Shown: positions 1-7,670, counted from the stretch's first letter. The stretch is DNA of 20,232 nt from Candidatus Sumerlaeota bacterium (GCA_026398575.1 JAPLSP010000590.1:1-20232), one strand, 5' to 3'. Notes: generated by a model from the letters alone, not told the origin. Numbers and translations are program-made.

Positions 1-44
1 CGCAGATCATCATTCGATTTAGTCTTACAGGAAACTTTCTTCAT
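1..44 (-). CDS. possible 5' end of a gene running off the left edge
   Basis: On the minus strand an ATG at 44-42 is preceded by GAAAGGA (51-57), a good ribosome binding site with a 6-base spacer. Fourteen sense codons follow to the window edge (MKKVSCKTKSNDDL). The peptide is too short to name. The call rests only on the RBS, the spacing and the open frame, so a chance start is possible. Confidence 0.35.
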   Translation of the reverse strand, partial: MKKVSCKTKSNDDL

Positions 45-169
45 ACAATTTCCTTTCAAGCAGAGTCGCCTTGCGGCAGCTGATGATTCGAGTTCCAAAA
101 CGGGGACAGGTTGGTTTATTCTCAGATTCTGCATGTAAGCACTCTCGTCCCCGCAAGGGAATTGACTTC

Positions 170-590
170 AGACATTATTTCCCCATGCTTTCCTTGAGTC
201 CATTTTTCAGCATTCCGACTGCACACACACTCTTTTTATCCATCGCCTCAGAAAATGCGAAACATTAAAAATGAAAAAGCGAACCCAATTTCAGCCACGC
301 CCAGACTCAGGAATATCCGTGTTCCCCGTGCCACCCGTGGTTAATTTTCAGCCGTTTCATAGTCTTGTGTACAAACTATTTTTCTCATGTTTTCCTGAGT
401 CTATTCTGCAATTTCCCATTGAGAACAAATCCCTTTTGTCCATCGCTTCAGAAAATGCAAAAACTTAAAAATGCAGGAACGAACCCAATTTCAGCCACGC
501 CCAGACTCAGGAATATCCGTGTTCCCCGTGCCATCCGTGGTTAAATTTCAATCGTTCCATAGTCTCTTGTGCAGACTATCTTTTCCCATG
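170..590. repeat. 200-bp-period direct repeat region with CCGTG-rich core
   Basis: The segments 281-350 and 481-550 are near-identical 70-bp blocks (two mismatches seen), exactly 200 bases apart. The flanking parts are also related: the blocks ending in a CATCGC-TCAGAAAATGC motif at about 241-260 and 441-460, and the TTTC/CCCATG-like blocks near 180, 382 and 582. This gives two full units and a degraded partial unit at about 170-270. Each core holds a 9-base sub-repeat (ATCCGTGTT, CCCCGTGCC, ACCCGTGGT). Short reading frames across the units have repeat-derived, protein-unlike composition and are not called as genes. The remainder of the intergenic stretch, 45-169 and 591-646, shows nothing recognisable. 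Confidence 0.8.
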
Positions 591-646
591 CGAGCGCCAT
601 TCGGCCATTCAGGTCTGACCCCGCCCGAAAACGGGAGAAACAAAAA

Positions 647-683
647 GGGCGAAGACAAGGCGTAGGCCGCCTTGTCTTCGCCC
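647..683 (-). terminator. rho-independent terminator of hcp
   Basis: A perfect 16-bp inverted repeat (647-662 with 668-683) encloses a 5-base loop. Read on the minus strand, the stem is followed by CTTTTTG, the U-tract expected of an intrinsic terminator. It lies about 40 bases beyond the hcp stop codon. Confidence 0.85.
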
Positions 684-723
684 GATGGGAACGCAATATG
701 TTCGGCTCAATCCGCCTTGCTTG

Positions 724-2373
724 CTATCCCAGGATCGCCTTCAAATCCTGCGCCGGGGTGCTGATCGGCGTGAGGGCGAATTTGTCCACCAGGACCTTGA
801 GGACATTCGGGCCGATGAAGGCCGGGAGGCTGGGGCCGAGGCGCATGTTCTTGATGCCGAGGTGCAGCAGCGTCAGGAGGATGACGACGGCTTTTTGTTC
901 GAACCAGCTCAGGATCATCGTCAGCGGCAGGTCGTTGACGCCGCAGTTGAAGGCGCCGGCCAGCGCGATGGCGATCTGGATGGCGCTATAGGCGTCGTTG
1001 CATTGTCCGCAGTCAATCAGGCGCGGGATGCCTTCGATGGCGCCGAATTCGAGTTTGTTGAAGCGGTACTTGCCGCACGCCAGCGTCAGGATCACGCAAT
1101 CCTGCGGCACGGCTTGCGCGAAATCGGTGTAGTAGTTGCGTCCCGGCTTGGCGCCGTCGCAGCCGCCGATGAGGAAGAAGTGCTTGATCGCGCCGTCCTT
1201 GACCGCCTGGATCACTTTGCCCGCCACGCCCATGACGGTGTTGTGGCCGAAGCCGATGGTGATGTGCTTGGGCGCTTCGTCCTTGGCGAATCCGGCTGCC
1301 GCTTGCGCCGCTGCGATCACCGGCGCGAAATTCCCGTCGGCGATATGTGTGACGCCCGGCCAGCCGACCAGACCGGCGGTGAAGATGCGGCCCATGTAAC
1401 TGTCCTTGGGCTTTTGTATGCAATTCGTGGTCATCAGGATCGAGCCGGGGAAGGCGTCGAACTCGGCGCGCTGATCCTGCCAGGCGCCGCCGTAGTTGCC
1501 GACGAGGTGTTTGTATTTCTTCAAGCCCGGATAGGCGTTGCAGGGGAGCATCTCGCTGTGCGTATAGACATTGATGCCCTTGCCTTCGGTCTGCTTGAGC
1601 AGCATTTCCAAATCTTTCAAGTCATGTCCGGAAACGAGGATGCACTTGCCCGCGACGGGCGTGATGCGCACCTGCGTTGGCTCGGGATGGCCATAGGTCT
1701 CCGTGTTGGCCGCATCGAGCAGGCCCATCACTTTCAGGTTCACCTCCCCCACCTTGAGCGTCATGCCTACGAGCGCGTCCACGTTCGTCGGATTGCCGGC
1801 GAGGAAATCGAGCGCCTCATGGAAAAAGGCATAGACGCTGTCGTCTTCCTTTCCGAGGATCAGGGCGTGATCCGCATAGGCTGCCATGCCCTTCAAACCG
1901 TAGGTGATCAGTTCCTGCAATCCGGCGACGTCGGCGCCCAGCGAATCCACGCGCAATGCAATGGAAATCTCCTCCCCCTGATGCGCCATGGCGTTCTGGT
2001 CCGCGCCGGCCACGAATTGCGCCGGTCCGGCGGGTTCCTCCGGCGCGTGGCCGGTTTTATTGCAGGCGTCCAAGTATGCCTTGCGGACGCGCTCCTTGAT
2101 CGCGGCGCCGCGCTTGATCTGCGCGACGATGGCCGGCGGATCGAAGTTCACGTTCGTGACCGTCGTGAACAGGCCCTCCAGCGCGTAGATATCCGCCTCG
2201 CGATCCTTGACGCCCAGCGGGCGGGCGCGATGCGCGTATTGCGCAATGCCCTTGGCCAGATAAACCACCACGTTTTGCAGGCAGGCGGTGTCCGGGTCCT
2301 TGCCGCAGACGCCAAACGCCGTGCACCCCGTGCCGCGAGCGGTTTGCTCGCATTGATAGCAGAACATACTCAT
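724..2373 (-). CDS. hcp: hydroxylamine reductase / hybrid cluster protein Hcp
   Basis: Hybrid cluster protein of 549 residues, a cytoplasmic Fe-S/Fe-S-O enzyme known to reduce hydroxylamine in vitro and NO in vivo. The N-terminal cysteines C5, C8, C17 and C23 form CX2CX8CX5C, the [4Fe-4S] pattern of Desulfovibrio-type enzymes rather than the enterobacterial [2Fe-2S] pattern. All hybrid-cluster ligands expected from the family are present with matching spacing: H250, E274, C318, C405, C433, C458, E492 and K494. I chose the start at 2373 because AAGGAG lies about 8 bases upstream and it gives the usual family length; a longer frame to 2433 adds 20 unconserved residues. The gene follows the Rrf2 regulator gene after about 93 bases and probably shares its promoter, with a terminator at 647-683. 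No hcr-like reductase gene is adjacent, as is common for the anaerobic class. Confidence 0.97.
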   Translation of the reverse strand: MSMFCYQCEQTARGTGCTAFGVCGKDPDTACLQNVVVYLAKGIAQYAHRARPLGVKDREADIYALEGLFTTVTNVNFDPPAIVAQIKRGAAIKERVRKAYLDACNKTGHAPEEPAGPAQFVAGADQNAMAHQGEEISIALRVDSLGADVAGLQELITYGLKGMAAYADHALILGKEDDSVYAFFHEALDFLAGNPTNVDALVGMTLKVGEVNLKVMGLLDAANTETYGHPEPTQVRITPVAGKCILVSGHDLKDLEMLLKQTEGKGINVYTHSEMLPCNAYPGLKKYKHLVGNYGGAWQDQRAEFDAFPGSILMTTNCIQKPKDSYMGRIFTAGLVGWPGVTHIADGNFAPVIAAAQAAAGFAKDEAPKHITIGFGHNTVMGVAGKVIQAVKDGAIKHFFLIGGCDGAKPGRNYYTDFAQAVPQDCVILTLACGKYRFNKLEFGAIEGIPRLIDCGQCNDAYSAIQIAIALAGAFNCGVNDLPLTMILSWFEQKAVVILLTLLHLGIKNMRLGPSLPAFIGPNVLKVLVDKFALTPISTPAQDLKAILG

Positions 2374-2454
2374 GATCCCTACTCCTTTTCCGTTGGAAAA
2401 TTTATGTGTGAAAAGCCCTCCCGAAACCCACAAACAGTACTTCCCTGCTGCGCG

Positions 2455-2479
2455 CGAGAAAGCGGTCTATCGCTTCTCG
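2455..2479 (-). other. stem-loop at the end of the regulator gene, upstream of hcp
   Basis: The arms CGAGAAAGCG and CGCTTCTCG pair with one bulged A around a 6-base loop, spanning the stop codon of the Rrf2 gene. No T-run follows on either strand, so this is not an intrinsic terminator. It could be an mRNA processing or stability element between the two cistrons, or simply chance. Confidence 0.3.
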
Positions 2480-2877
2480 ACCACGTCGCTCAGTTTCGTG
2501 TTCTTTATATATCCGAGAAATTTTTGATCGGTCTTGCCGATGAATCCTCCCAACAGACAGTGGTGGCGCCCGCAGACGGGATTGTCAAATGCGCAATGCG
2601 TTGGCGCGAAGGTTCCTTCGATCGCCTCGAAGACGTCGAGGAGCGAAATTTCCCGCGCGGATCTCGCCAGGACGAATCCGCCCTTCGGCCCGCGTGTGCC
2701 CGCCACGATTCCCGCCTTCGTCAGCCGCTGCATGACCTTCGCCAGGTGGGCGCTCGATCCCTGCAACCGCTCGGCCAACTGCGCGACCGGAAACGATTCC
2801 TCCGGTTTTGCAGCGAGCAAAGCGCACGCATGCAACGCCAGCGCCGCGCCTTCGGAGATTTTTATGAGAGAACTCAT
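2467..2877 (-). CDS. Rrf2-family Fe-S transcriptional regulator (NsrR/IscR-like)
   Basis: A 136-residue Rrf2-type winged-helix regulator. The helix-turn-helix lies in the N-terminal half and is followed by the conserved wing RGPKGGFVLAR (62-72) and the family's typical LLDVFEAIEG segment. Three cysteines, C95, C102 and C107, sit where NsrR and IscR bind their cluster, although the CX6CX4C spacing differs from the textbook members. Its position directly upstream of hcp on the same strand is classic for NO-sensing NsrR, so it probably represses hcp until NO or oxygen damages the cluster. The ATG at 2877 matches the family N-terminus (MSSLIKISEG); an in-frame ATG at 2922 would add 15 unconserved residues. 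The RBS is weak (AAGGTC). A palindromic operator on its own promoter suggests autoregulation. NsrR identity is inferred from context; IscR-like or another Rrf2 subtype is possible. Confidence 0.9.
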   Translation of the reverse strand: MSSLIKISEGAALALHACALLAAKPEESFPVAQLAERLQGSSAHLAKVMQRLTKAGIVAGTRGPKGGFVLARSAREISLLDVFEAIEGTFAPTHCAFDNPVCGRHHCLLGGFIGKTDQKFLGYIKNTKLSDVVEKR

Positions 2878-2930
2878 TGTGGTGGTGACCTTTAGTTTGG
2901 GTGACTGAAGCTGGGTTTTCAAGAGCGGTT

Positions 2931-2970
2931 GATGGGAGATATGGGAGAGATGGGACTTATAGGAACTATG
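2931..2970. repeat. short 9-base tandem repeat in the rrf2 leader
   Basis: Degenerate 9-base units run in tandem: GATGGGAGA, TATGGGAGA, GATGGGACT, TATAGGAAC. They lie in the presumed 5' leader of the Rrf2 gene between the promoter and the start codon. Nothing else is visible in the 2923-3010 stretch. Confidence 0.6.
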
Positions 2971-3016
2971 AACCGGCGAAGATTGAAGCCCTTTGCGGCG
3001 CGAAATAAATTATTCA

Positions 3017-3030
3017 GGTATTAGAATACC
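3017..3030. promoter_or_regulatory. palindromic operator (GGTATT-AG-AATACC)
   Basis: A perfect 6-bp inverted repeat with a 2-base centre overlaps the -10 element of the promoter that reads toward the Rrf2 gene. GGTAT/ATACC half-sites resemble those bound by several Rrf2 proteins. It is the natural site for autorepression; the assignment to this regulator is inferred. Confidence 0.6.
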
Positions 3031-3051
3031 CATATAGTGGCCGCATGTCAA
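3023..3051 (-). promoter_or_regulatory. sigma-70-type promoter of rrf2-hcp
   Basis: On the minus strand, TTGACA (3051-3046) is separated by 17 bases from TATTCT (3028-3023). This is a perfect -35 with a good -10 at ideal spacing. Transcription would start near 3015, leaving a leader of about 140 bases before the Rrf2 start codon. Confidence 0.75.
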
Positions 3052-3091
3052 GGGGGATTTTGCAAAAAGTCGAATTATTTTTTGTGGGGCG

Positions 3092-5917
3092 CTATTTTGC
3101 GAAGAATTGCTCCATCACCGGCCAGAGTTGATCGGTGGGTTCGCGATGGCAGACGTGCTCGGGGAGGGAGTTGAGGAAGGCGCGGCCATAGGATTTTTGC
3201 AGGACGCGCGAATCGAGGATGAGGACGGCGCCGGTGTCGGTTCGGCTGCGGATGAGGCGGCCGAAGCCTTGCTTGAAGCGGATGACAGCGGAGGGAACAG
3301 AATACTCGTTGAAAGAATTGCCGCCGCGCGCCTCGATGGCCTCGACGCGCGCTTCGAGCACCGGCTCGGACGGCACGGCAAACGGCAGGCGCGTCAGGAT
3401 CAGGAGCGACAGCGCCTCGCCGGGCACGTCCACTCCCTCCCAGAAACTGGATGTGGCGAACAGGACGGCGCGTGGCGCGGATTTGAAATGTTTCAGCAAT
3501 TGATGGCGCTGCGCGTCGCCCTGGCGCAAAACGGTCATGCCCGCCGCGCGCAGCCGATCTCCCGTGCGCTCGGCAATGCGATGCAGCATCCCATAGGACG
3601 TGAACAGCACAAAGGCGCGCCCTCCGGTAATGAGCGCGGCCCGCTCGACGCAGTCTGCGACCGCCGTTTCGTATTCGCGCTGCTTGGGATCGGGGATATC
3701 CGACGGCGCCGCCACCAACGCCTGCTTGCGAAAATCAAACGGGCTGGAGAAGGTTTCGAGCAGCAAAGGACGGGAATTCAGTTCCGAGTTCCGAGTTCCG
3801 GGTTCCGAGTTCCGGCCGGTAGGTTCCAAGTTCCGAGTTCCGAGTTGCGAGTCTCGATCCCCGAGCCCCGAACCCCGAGCCCCGAGTCTCGAGTCCCGAT
3901 CCCCGAGCTCCGAATCCCGAGTCCTATCTCCTTCGCTGCGGGAGGCGAACTGGGGAGCGTCCGGGTCCCAGGCGTAGTCCTCGGCTTGGTAGGGCGCGCC
4001 GTATTCTTCCGAATCCAGGAATCCTTCCCCATCGGGTTCTTCGCGGACGGTCTTCAGTCCCAGGCGTTCGAGCATGTAGTCGAATCGCTTGTCAACAGTC
4101 ATCGTAGCCGACGTGACCACCACGGTGCGCGTCGGATCGAAGAGCGCGCGCTTGAGCATGGGCCCCATCTCAATCGGCGCAGACCGCCAGCGCAAACTGG
4201 GCGCGTCCACCGGGCGGCGCGGCGGGACGTATTCGAGCCACACACAGACGTTCTCCGGCGCCGTCAGGAAAGTGTTCAACTGTTGCGCCGCCTGATTCAT
4301 CCGGTTGGTTTGCGCCTCGACCTGCATGATAACGGAAACGGCCTTGTCGCGCGCGGACTTGCTCAGGCTCTTGACGGCGGCGGTCAGTTGCGCGGCCTGC
4401 GACGTGAAATGCGCGACCGCCGCGTGCAACTGGCGCGTCAGCGGCTCGATGGCCTCCAGCCACAACGGCGTGGCGCAGACCGCTTTCGTGATGCGCAACT
4501 GGCGGGCGCGTCCCTGGCCGCTCTGGCTCTGGCTCTCGAAATAATCGCGCACCGGAGGAATGATCCGCGCGGCGATCTCCTTGACGATTGTGGCCAGTTC
4601 ATCGCTTCCCGGCTGCAGGCGGCCAAAGACCAAATCGCGGATGGTTTCGAGCGCCGAGGCGTCGTCGGGTTGCGCTGCGTCCATCACACGCCGCAAAAAA
4701 ACGGACAAGACGCCCCGTCCGCGCCGCTCGGGATTGGCCCAGCGCCGGCACATCCGCACCAGGCCGTTGGCCGTGATCTGCTCGCTGAAGGCGCGGGTGG
4801 CCGCCTCCTCGACGTTATGCCCTTCATCCAGGATCAGCCGGTGATACGGCGGAAGGACAACCGCTTCGCTGTAGTTTTCCGTCTGGAGGCGCAGCGCCAG
4901 GTCCGTCAGGAGCAACGCATGGTTGACGACCACAATGTGGGAGGCCGAGGCGCGGCGGCGCGCGCGATAATAAAAGCAGTCCTGATACTTTTCGCAGCGC
5001 GTGCGCAGGCAGGTATCCGGCTCGCACTTGACCTCATCCCACAGCTCGCCGTCCGGACGGAAAGACAGGTCCGACAAACTGCCGTCCTTCGTCGTCTTGA
5101 CCCAGTCTATGAGATTGTCGAGTTGCTCAGAGGCCGTGGTGGGGATGAGATCGCCCAGATGCTGGATGGCCTCTTTCAGTTTGCGAATGCAGACGTAGTT
5201 GCCGCGCCCCTTGATCAGCGCGGCGCGGAAGTCCATCTTGAGCGCGCGCCGCAGGAATGGGATGTCTTTGTGGATCAGCTGCTCCTGGAGATTGATCGTG
5301 TTGGTGGAGACGACGACTTTTTCCTTGGCCCCGGCGGACCAAAAAATCGCCGGCGCCAGATAGGCCAGCGACTTGCCGGTGCCCGTGCCTGCCTCGACAA
5401 TGGCGACGGCGTCTTCATTGAAAGCGCGGCTGACGAGGCGCGACATCGCGATCTGCTGGGGACGGTATTCATACGCCTCCATGCCGCGCGCGACAGCCCC
5501 CTCGCAACCCAGAAGCCGCTCGATCTCGTCTTCCGCGATGGCGAACATCTCCTCGCGCGCGAAGGCCGGAACCACGACGTGAACGTGTTCGCAGGCATTA
5601 TCAACGACATAAAAACCGATGGAACGCGAGCCGACGGACGACGCGATTTCAACGTCGTGCGGCGAAGGCGCCAGCGTGCCGGAGGGGTGGTTGTGGATAA
5701 CGACGTCGCCGTCTTCGGCCAGTTCCGTGATGGCGGGGACGGCGTCCTCCGAGCCGAAGGCGCAGGGAAGCGCCTCCTCGACGATCAGGTCCGGGTCGAG
5801 TTTGCCGACAAAAAACACCTCGCGCCCTTCATTATCCTCGATGGCGCGGACCATGGCGGCGCGGGCGCTTTCATGGATGACGGTCTCGATATTGGGATTG
5901 GGAGTTGTGGAATTCAT
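3092..5917 (-). CDS. JAMM (RadC-like) domain fused to DinG/XPD-family helicase
   Basis: A 941-residue fusion. Residues 1-135 form a JAB/MPN domain with a complete metal motif HxHx7SxxD (H75, H77, S85, D88; HNHPSG at 75-80), as in RadC and JAMM peptidases. From about 150 it is a superfamily 2 helicase of the DinG/XPD type: Walker A GTGTGKS (177-183), Fe-S cysteines (C243, C303, C308, C314, with C298 nearby), DEGH box (364-367), a VVTSAT motif, and the C-terminal FWEGVDVPG and QGFGRLIR motifs. DinG-type helicases unwind 5'-3' and act on R-loops and damaged forks. About 47-50 residues (roughly 663-714) are encoded by a heptamer array inserted before the conserved SPFDF segment. The start at 5917 has no clear RBS, but a promoter ends only a few bases upstream. 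The role of the JAMM domain is unknown. Confidence 0.93.
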   Translation of the reverse strand: MNSTTPNPNIETVIHESARAAMVRAIEDNEGREVFFVGKLDPDLIVEEALPCAFGSEDAVPAITELAEDGDVVIHNHPSGTLAPSPHDVEIASSVGSRSIGFYVVDNACEHVHVVVPAFAREEMFAIAEDEIERLLGCEGAVARGMEAYEYRPQQIAMSRLVSRAFNEDAVAIVEAGTGTGKSLAYLAPAIFWSAGAKEKVVVSTNTINLQEQLIHKDIPFLRRALKMDFRAALIKGRGNYVCIRKLKEAIQHLGDLIPTTASEQLDNLIDWVKTTKDGSLSDLSFRPDGELWDEVKCEPDTCLRTRCEKYQDCFYYRARRRASASHIVVVNHALLLTDLALRLQTENYSEAVVLPPYHRLILDEGHNVEEAATRAFSEQITANGLVRMCRRWANPERRGRGVLSVFLRRVMDAAQPDDASALETIRDLVFGRLQPGSDELATIVKEIAARIIPPVRDYFESQSQSGQGRARQLRITKAVCATPLWLEAIEPLTRQLHAAVAHFTSQAAQLTAAVKSLSKSARDKAVSVIMQVEAQTNRMNQAAQQLNTFLTAPENVCVWLEYVPPRRPVDAPSLRWRSAPIEMGPMLKRALFDPTRTVVVTSATMTVDKRFDYMLERLGLKTVREEPDGEGFLDSEEYGAPYQAEDYAWDPDAPQFASRSEGDRTRDSELGDRDSRLGARGSGLGDRDSQLGTRNLEPTGRNSEPGTRNSELNSRPLLLETFSSPFDFRKQALVAAPSDIPDPKQREYETAVADCVERAALITGGRAFVLFTSYGMLHRIAERTGDRLRAAGMTVLRQGDAQRHQLLKHFKSAPRAVLFATSSFWEGVDVPGEALSLLILTRLPFAVPSEPVLEARVEAIEARGGNSFNEYSVPSAVIRFKQGFGRLIRSRTDTGAVLILDSRVLQKSYGRAFLNSLPEHVCHREPTDQLWPVMEQFFAK
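3781..3920. repeat. in-frame array of 20 heptamers within the helicase gene
   Basis: Twenty consecutive 7-base units (plus-strand consensus GTTCCGA or GTCCCGA, with variants such as GCCCCGA) fill 3781-3920 without interruption. Only the unit at 3816-3822 is strongly degenerate. Because 7 is not a multiple of 3, the protein shows a 7-residue period ([28 protein letters not shown] and so on). Conserved helicase sequence resumes in frame on both sides. A change by a number of units not divisible by three would shift the frame. Confidence 0.92.
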
Positions 5918-5927
5918 TATTGGAGAG

Positions 5928-5957
5928 AGTATATTTCCGCCTTGGCCGCTGGCTCAA
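5928..5957 (-). promoter_or_regulatory. candidate promoter of the JAMM-helicase gene
   Basis: On the minus strand, TTGAGC (5957-5952) is followed after 18 bases by TATACT (5933-5928). The predicted start of transcription, near 5921, is only a few bases before the ATG at 5917, which would make the mRNA nearly leaderless. That fits the missing RBS. Confidence 0.4.
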
Positions 5958-5981
5958 CCGTTATCCCTTGAAAAAAAGAGC

Positions 5982-6011
5982 TTGCATGCTGAACAATGTA
6001 TTCGGTGTAAT
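5982..6011 (+). promoter_or_regulatory. candidate promoter of rpmG-trm112
   Basis: TTGCAT (5982-5987) and TGTAAT (6006-6011) are separated by 18 bases upstream of rpmG. The -10 matches consensus at five of six bases; the -35 is poor. This is the best match in the interval but not strong. Confidence 0.4.
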
Positions 6012-6018
6012 ACGGGGC

Positions 6019-6045
6019 CTTTGCGGCGGCGCGCAAGCCGCAAAG
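6019..6045 (+). other. stem-loop in the rpmG leader
   Basis: A perfect 9-bp stem (6019-6027 with 6037-6045) encloses a 9-base loop between the candidate promoter and the rpmG start. No T-run follows on either strand, so it is not a terminator. It may be a leader structure for ribosomal protein gene control; no known L33 leader motif is recognised. Confidence 0.4.
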
Positions 6046-6113
6046 CGTCAAGCGATGCAGTAAAAAATGCAACGCCCGTTTTTTCAATCGGCAGGAGCGG
6101 AGGAGAAAGCACA

Positions 6114-6296
6114 ATGGCTAAGGCGCCAAATCGTATCAATATTCAACTCGAATGCACGACGTGCCGGACGAGCGGCTTGCCCGGCGTATCGCGGTACATG
6201 ACGACTAAAAATCGCAAAACGATGACCGCACGGCTGGAGCTGAAAAAATACTGCCCGTTCGAGCGCAAGCACACGGTGCACAAAGAAGTCAAGTAG
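6114..6296 (+). CDS. rpmG: 50S ribosomal protein L33
   Basis: A 60-residue L33, a small protein of the large ribosomal subunit. The conserved TTKNRK and RLELKKYCP...KHTVHKE segments identify it. The start at 6114 has GGAGGAG (6099-6105) about 8 bases upstream and gives the normal length; the longer upstream frame is not conserved. The zinc ribbon is incomplete: C14, C17 and C47 are present, but the fourth position is Glu50 ([10 protein letters not shown]), where zinc-binding forms have CPxC. The protein may bind zinc weakly through three cysteines and a glutamate, or not at all. It is followed after 24 bases by the Trm112-like gene. The secE/nusG genes that often neighbour rpmG are absent here. 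Confidence 0.96.
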   Translation: MAKAPNRINIQLECTTCRTSGLPGVSRYMTTKNRKTMTARLELKKYCPFERKHTVHKEVK

Positions 6297-6306
6297 ATGG
6301 CCGTTT

Positions 6307-6319
6307 GAGGAGAATCCTC
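6307..6319 (+). promoter_or_regulatory. RBS inside a small hairpin before the Trm112-like gene
   Basis: GAGGA (6307-6311) carries the Shine-Dalgarno sequence and can pair with TCCTC (6315-6319) across a 3-base loop, immediately before the ATG at 6321. Ribosomes terminating on rpmG stop about 10 bases upstream and would open it, which suggests translational coupling. Confidence 0.4.
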
Positions 6320-6320
6320 G

Positions 6321-6527
6321 ATGATCAGCCAAGAACTACTCAACATTCTGGCGTGTCCCTCCTGCAAAAAACCCGTGGTTTTGGAAGGCGTGGCATTGAC
6401 GTGTGTCAATGGCGACTGCCGCCGGCGCTACCAGGTGGAAGACGATATTCCCATTATGCTTATAGATAAGGCCCAAACACTCAGCCCCGAAGAATGGCGC
6501 GCCTCAAGCGCCGCTAAAGGGAAATAA
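6321..6527 (+). CDS. Trm112/YcaR family zinc-ribbon protein
   Basis: A 68-residue protein of the Trm112/UPF0434 family. The family signature is clear: LLNILACPSCKKP at the N-terminus, a second cysteine pair (C28, C33), and DDIPIML near residue 42. The cysteines C12, C15, C28 and C33 can form a zinc ribbon. Bacterial members are small and mostly uncharacterised; eukaryotic Trm112 activates several methyltransferases, so a similar adaptor role is plausible but unproven. It is probably co-transcribed with rpmG, and a strong terminator follows at 6594. Confidence 0.93.
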   Translation: MISQELLNILACPSCKKPVVLEGVALTCVNGDCRRRYQVEDDIPIMLIDKAQTLSPEEWRASSAAKGK

Positions 6528-6593
6528 GAGATCAGTCGTTTTCTAAAGCCGCCTTTTTTCTAATTGCTGTTTGCCAAGAGAATCGCCCCACTA

Positions 6594-6621
6594 AGTCCCG
6601 TCCTTTGGATGGGACTTTTTT
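6594..6621 (+). terminator. rho-independent terminator of rpmG-trm112
   Basis: A 10-bp stem (6594-6603 with 6607-6616, one G-T pair) with a 3-base loop is followed directly by five T residues (6617-6621). The stretch 6622-6831 after it shows no gene or other structure. Confidence 0.9.
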
Positions 6622-6831
6622 ATTGGTTATCACTTTGGTACATACAGCGCTCCTATGCGTATGCATCTGTTGCTATCCGGCAGAGTTTCTTATTGAAGCC
6701 ACCCTCAGAACGGCAGCCCCCCCTTCTTGAAAAAACACAGAAGTTTGAAGCGTAATTTCGAGAAAACAAGCCGGATGTTTCAGCATTTTTCGCCTGCTAA
6801 ATTCGCAGATTGCGATCGGCACACAATTCGC

Positions 6832-6860
6832 TTGATAGTCCCCCCGAAACGTCATATAAT
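6832..6860 (+). promoter_or_regulatory. strong sigma-70-type promoter of the SprA-related operon
   Basis: TTGATA (6832-6837) is followed by 17 bases and a perfect TATAAT (6855-6860). Transcription would begin near 6867. This excludes the upstream ATG at 6727 as a start codon and supports a start at 6958. Confidence 0.8.
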
Positions 6861-6957
6861 TAAAAGTGGATACCGTGGGAGGGCGAGCAAAAGCGGTTTT
6901 CATATCTATGGTTCTCACAACACGAAAGCCGCTCAGGCAATTGGCTCGAAAAAGATT

Positions 6958-7650
6958 ATGATTAGCCCAATCACATCTCTGAGCCGAAACTTCCGAAATG
7001 ACGCCTCTGTTCAATGGCCGGATAGAGAAGGCACGCAAACTGACACGTCCTCTGCCAATGCCTCAGATGCAACTGGCGCCGTTGCGGACACGATGGACAC
7101 GGCGCAAGTGAGCAATCGCGGGCGTGAGCTGGGAACAGCTCACCAGCAGAACGGCAAATCCAAATCGGGCGACAAAAAAACAACCGACGGCCTGACGCCG
7201 GAGCAGGAACGCCAACTCGCATCGCTCAAGAAGCGTGACGCCGAGGTGCGCGCGCATGAGCAAGCGCATGTCTCCGCAGGCGGCCAATATGCAGGCGCCA
7301 TTCATTTGGAATACACCCAAGGGCCGGACAACCAGATCTACGCCACCGGCGGCGAAGTCTCCATAGATACTTCCCCTGTATCCGGCAACGCTCAGGCAAC
7401 AATCGCCAAGATGCAAGTCATCGAGCAGGCGGCCCTGGCGCCGGCGCAACCCTCCGGCCAGGATCAGTCGGTTTACGCCGCCGCAGTTCAGACGGCGCAG
7501 GAAGCGCAGGCCGAGCTAAGCCAGGAGCAATTGCAAAAAATCCAGCAGGCGATCACGGGAACAAGTTCAAATGCCGCCCGCAATTCCAAGCAGGCATTAA
7601 CGGCTTATCGTAAGAACACTCCATCGGCAGGCGCCATGAGTCAAGTCTGA
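6958..7650 (+). CDS. SprA-related putative metalloprotease
   Basis: A 230-residue protein with the SprA-related catalytic domain. The core from about 88 to 190 holds LKKRDAEVRAHEQAH with the zincin motif HEQAH (100-104), then the family's GGEVSIDTSPV segment and alternating Ala/Gln-rich helices. The N-terminal 80 residues are polar, low-complexity and probably disordered, and the C-terminal tail is also disordered; no signal peptide is seen. The family is a putative metalloprotease; a substrate is not known to me. The start at 6958 is the first in-frame ATG after the promoter at 6832-6860, although its RBS is weak (GAAAAAG). The gene ends 20 bases before the secreted Gly/Tyr-rich protein gene, which has a perfect RBS, so the two are likely one operon. 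Confidence 0.8.
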   Translation: MISPITSLSRNFRNDASVQWPDREGTQTDTSSANASDATGAVADTMDTAQVSNRGRELGTAHQQNGKSKSGDKKTTDGLTPEQERQLASLKKRDAEVRAHEQAHVSAGGQYAGAIHLEYTQGPDNQIYATGGEVSIDTSPVSGNAQATIAKMQVIEQAALAPAQPSGQDQSVYAAAVQTAQEAQAELSQEQLQKIQQAITGTSSNAARNSKQALTAYRKNTPSAGAMSQV

Positions 7651-7670
7651 GACAAGGAGGTATTACAACC

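Noticed and set aside
71..665. Three short consecutive plus-strand frames of about 65 codons
   Set aside because: They follow the 200-bp repeat period, so their similarity is explained by the DNA repeat; no RBS and no protein-like composition.
685..2895. Long plus-strand open frame (736 codons) opposite hcp and the Rrf2 gene
   Set aside because: It is antisense to two genes with intact family motifs, and its composition (Arg/His/Asp/Ala-rich, no domain) is that of a shadow frame in GC-rich DNA.
3781..3920. Heptamer array as a CRISPR array
   Set aside because: Units are 7 bases with no unique spacers, and no cas genes are nearby.
3107..5971. 954-codon plus-strand frame opposite the JAMM-helicase gene
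   Set aside because: It is a mirror of a real gene with all helicase motifs; no recognisable domain or RBS supports it.
6564..6755. 63-codon plus-strand frame with a hydrophobic stretch
   Set aside because: It runs through the rho-independent terminator at 6594-6621 and has no RBS.
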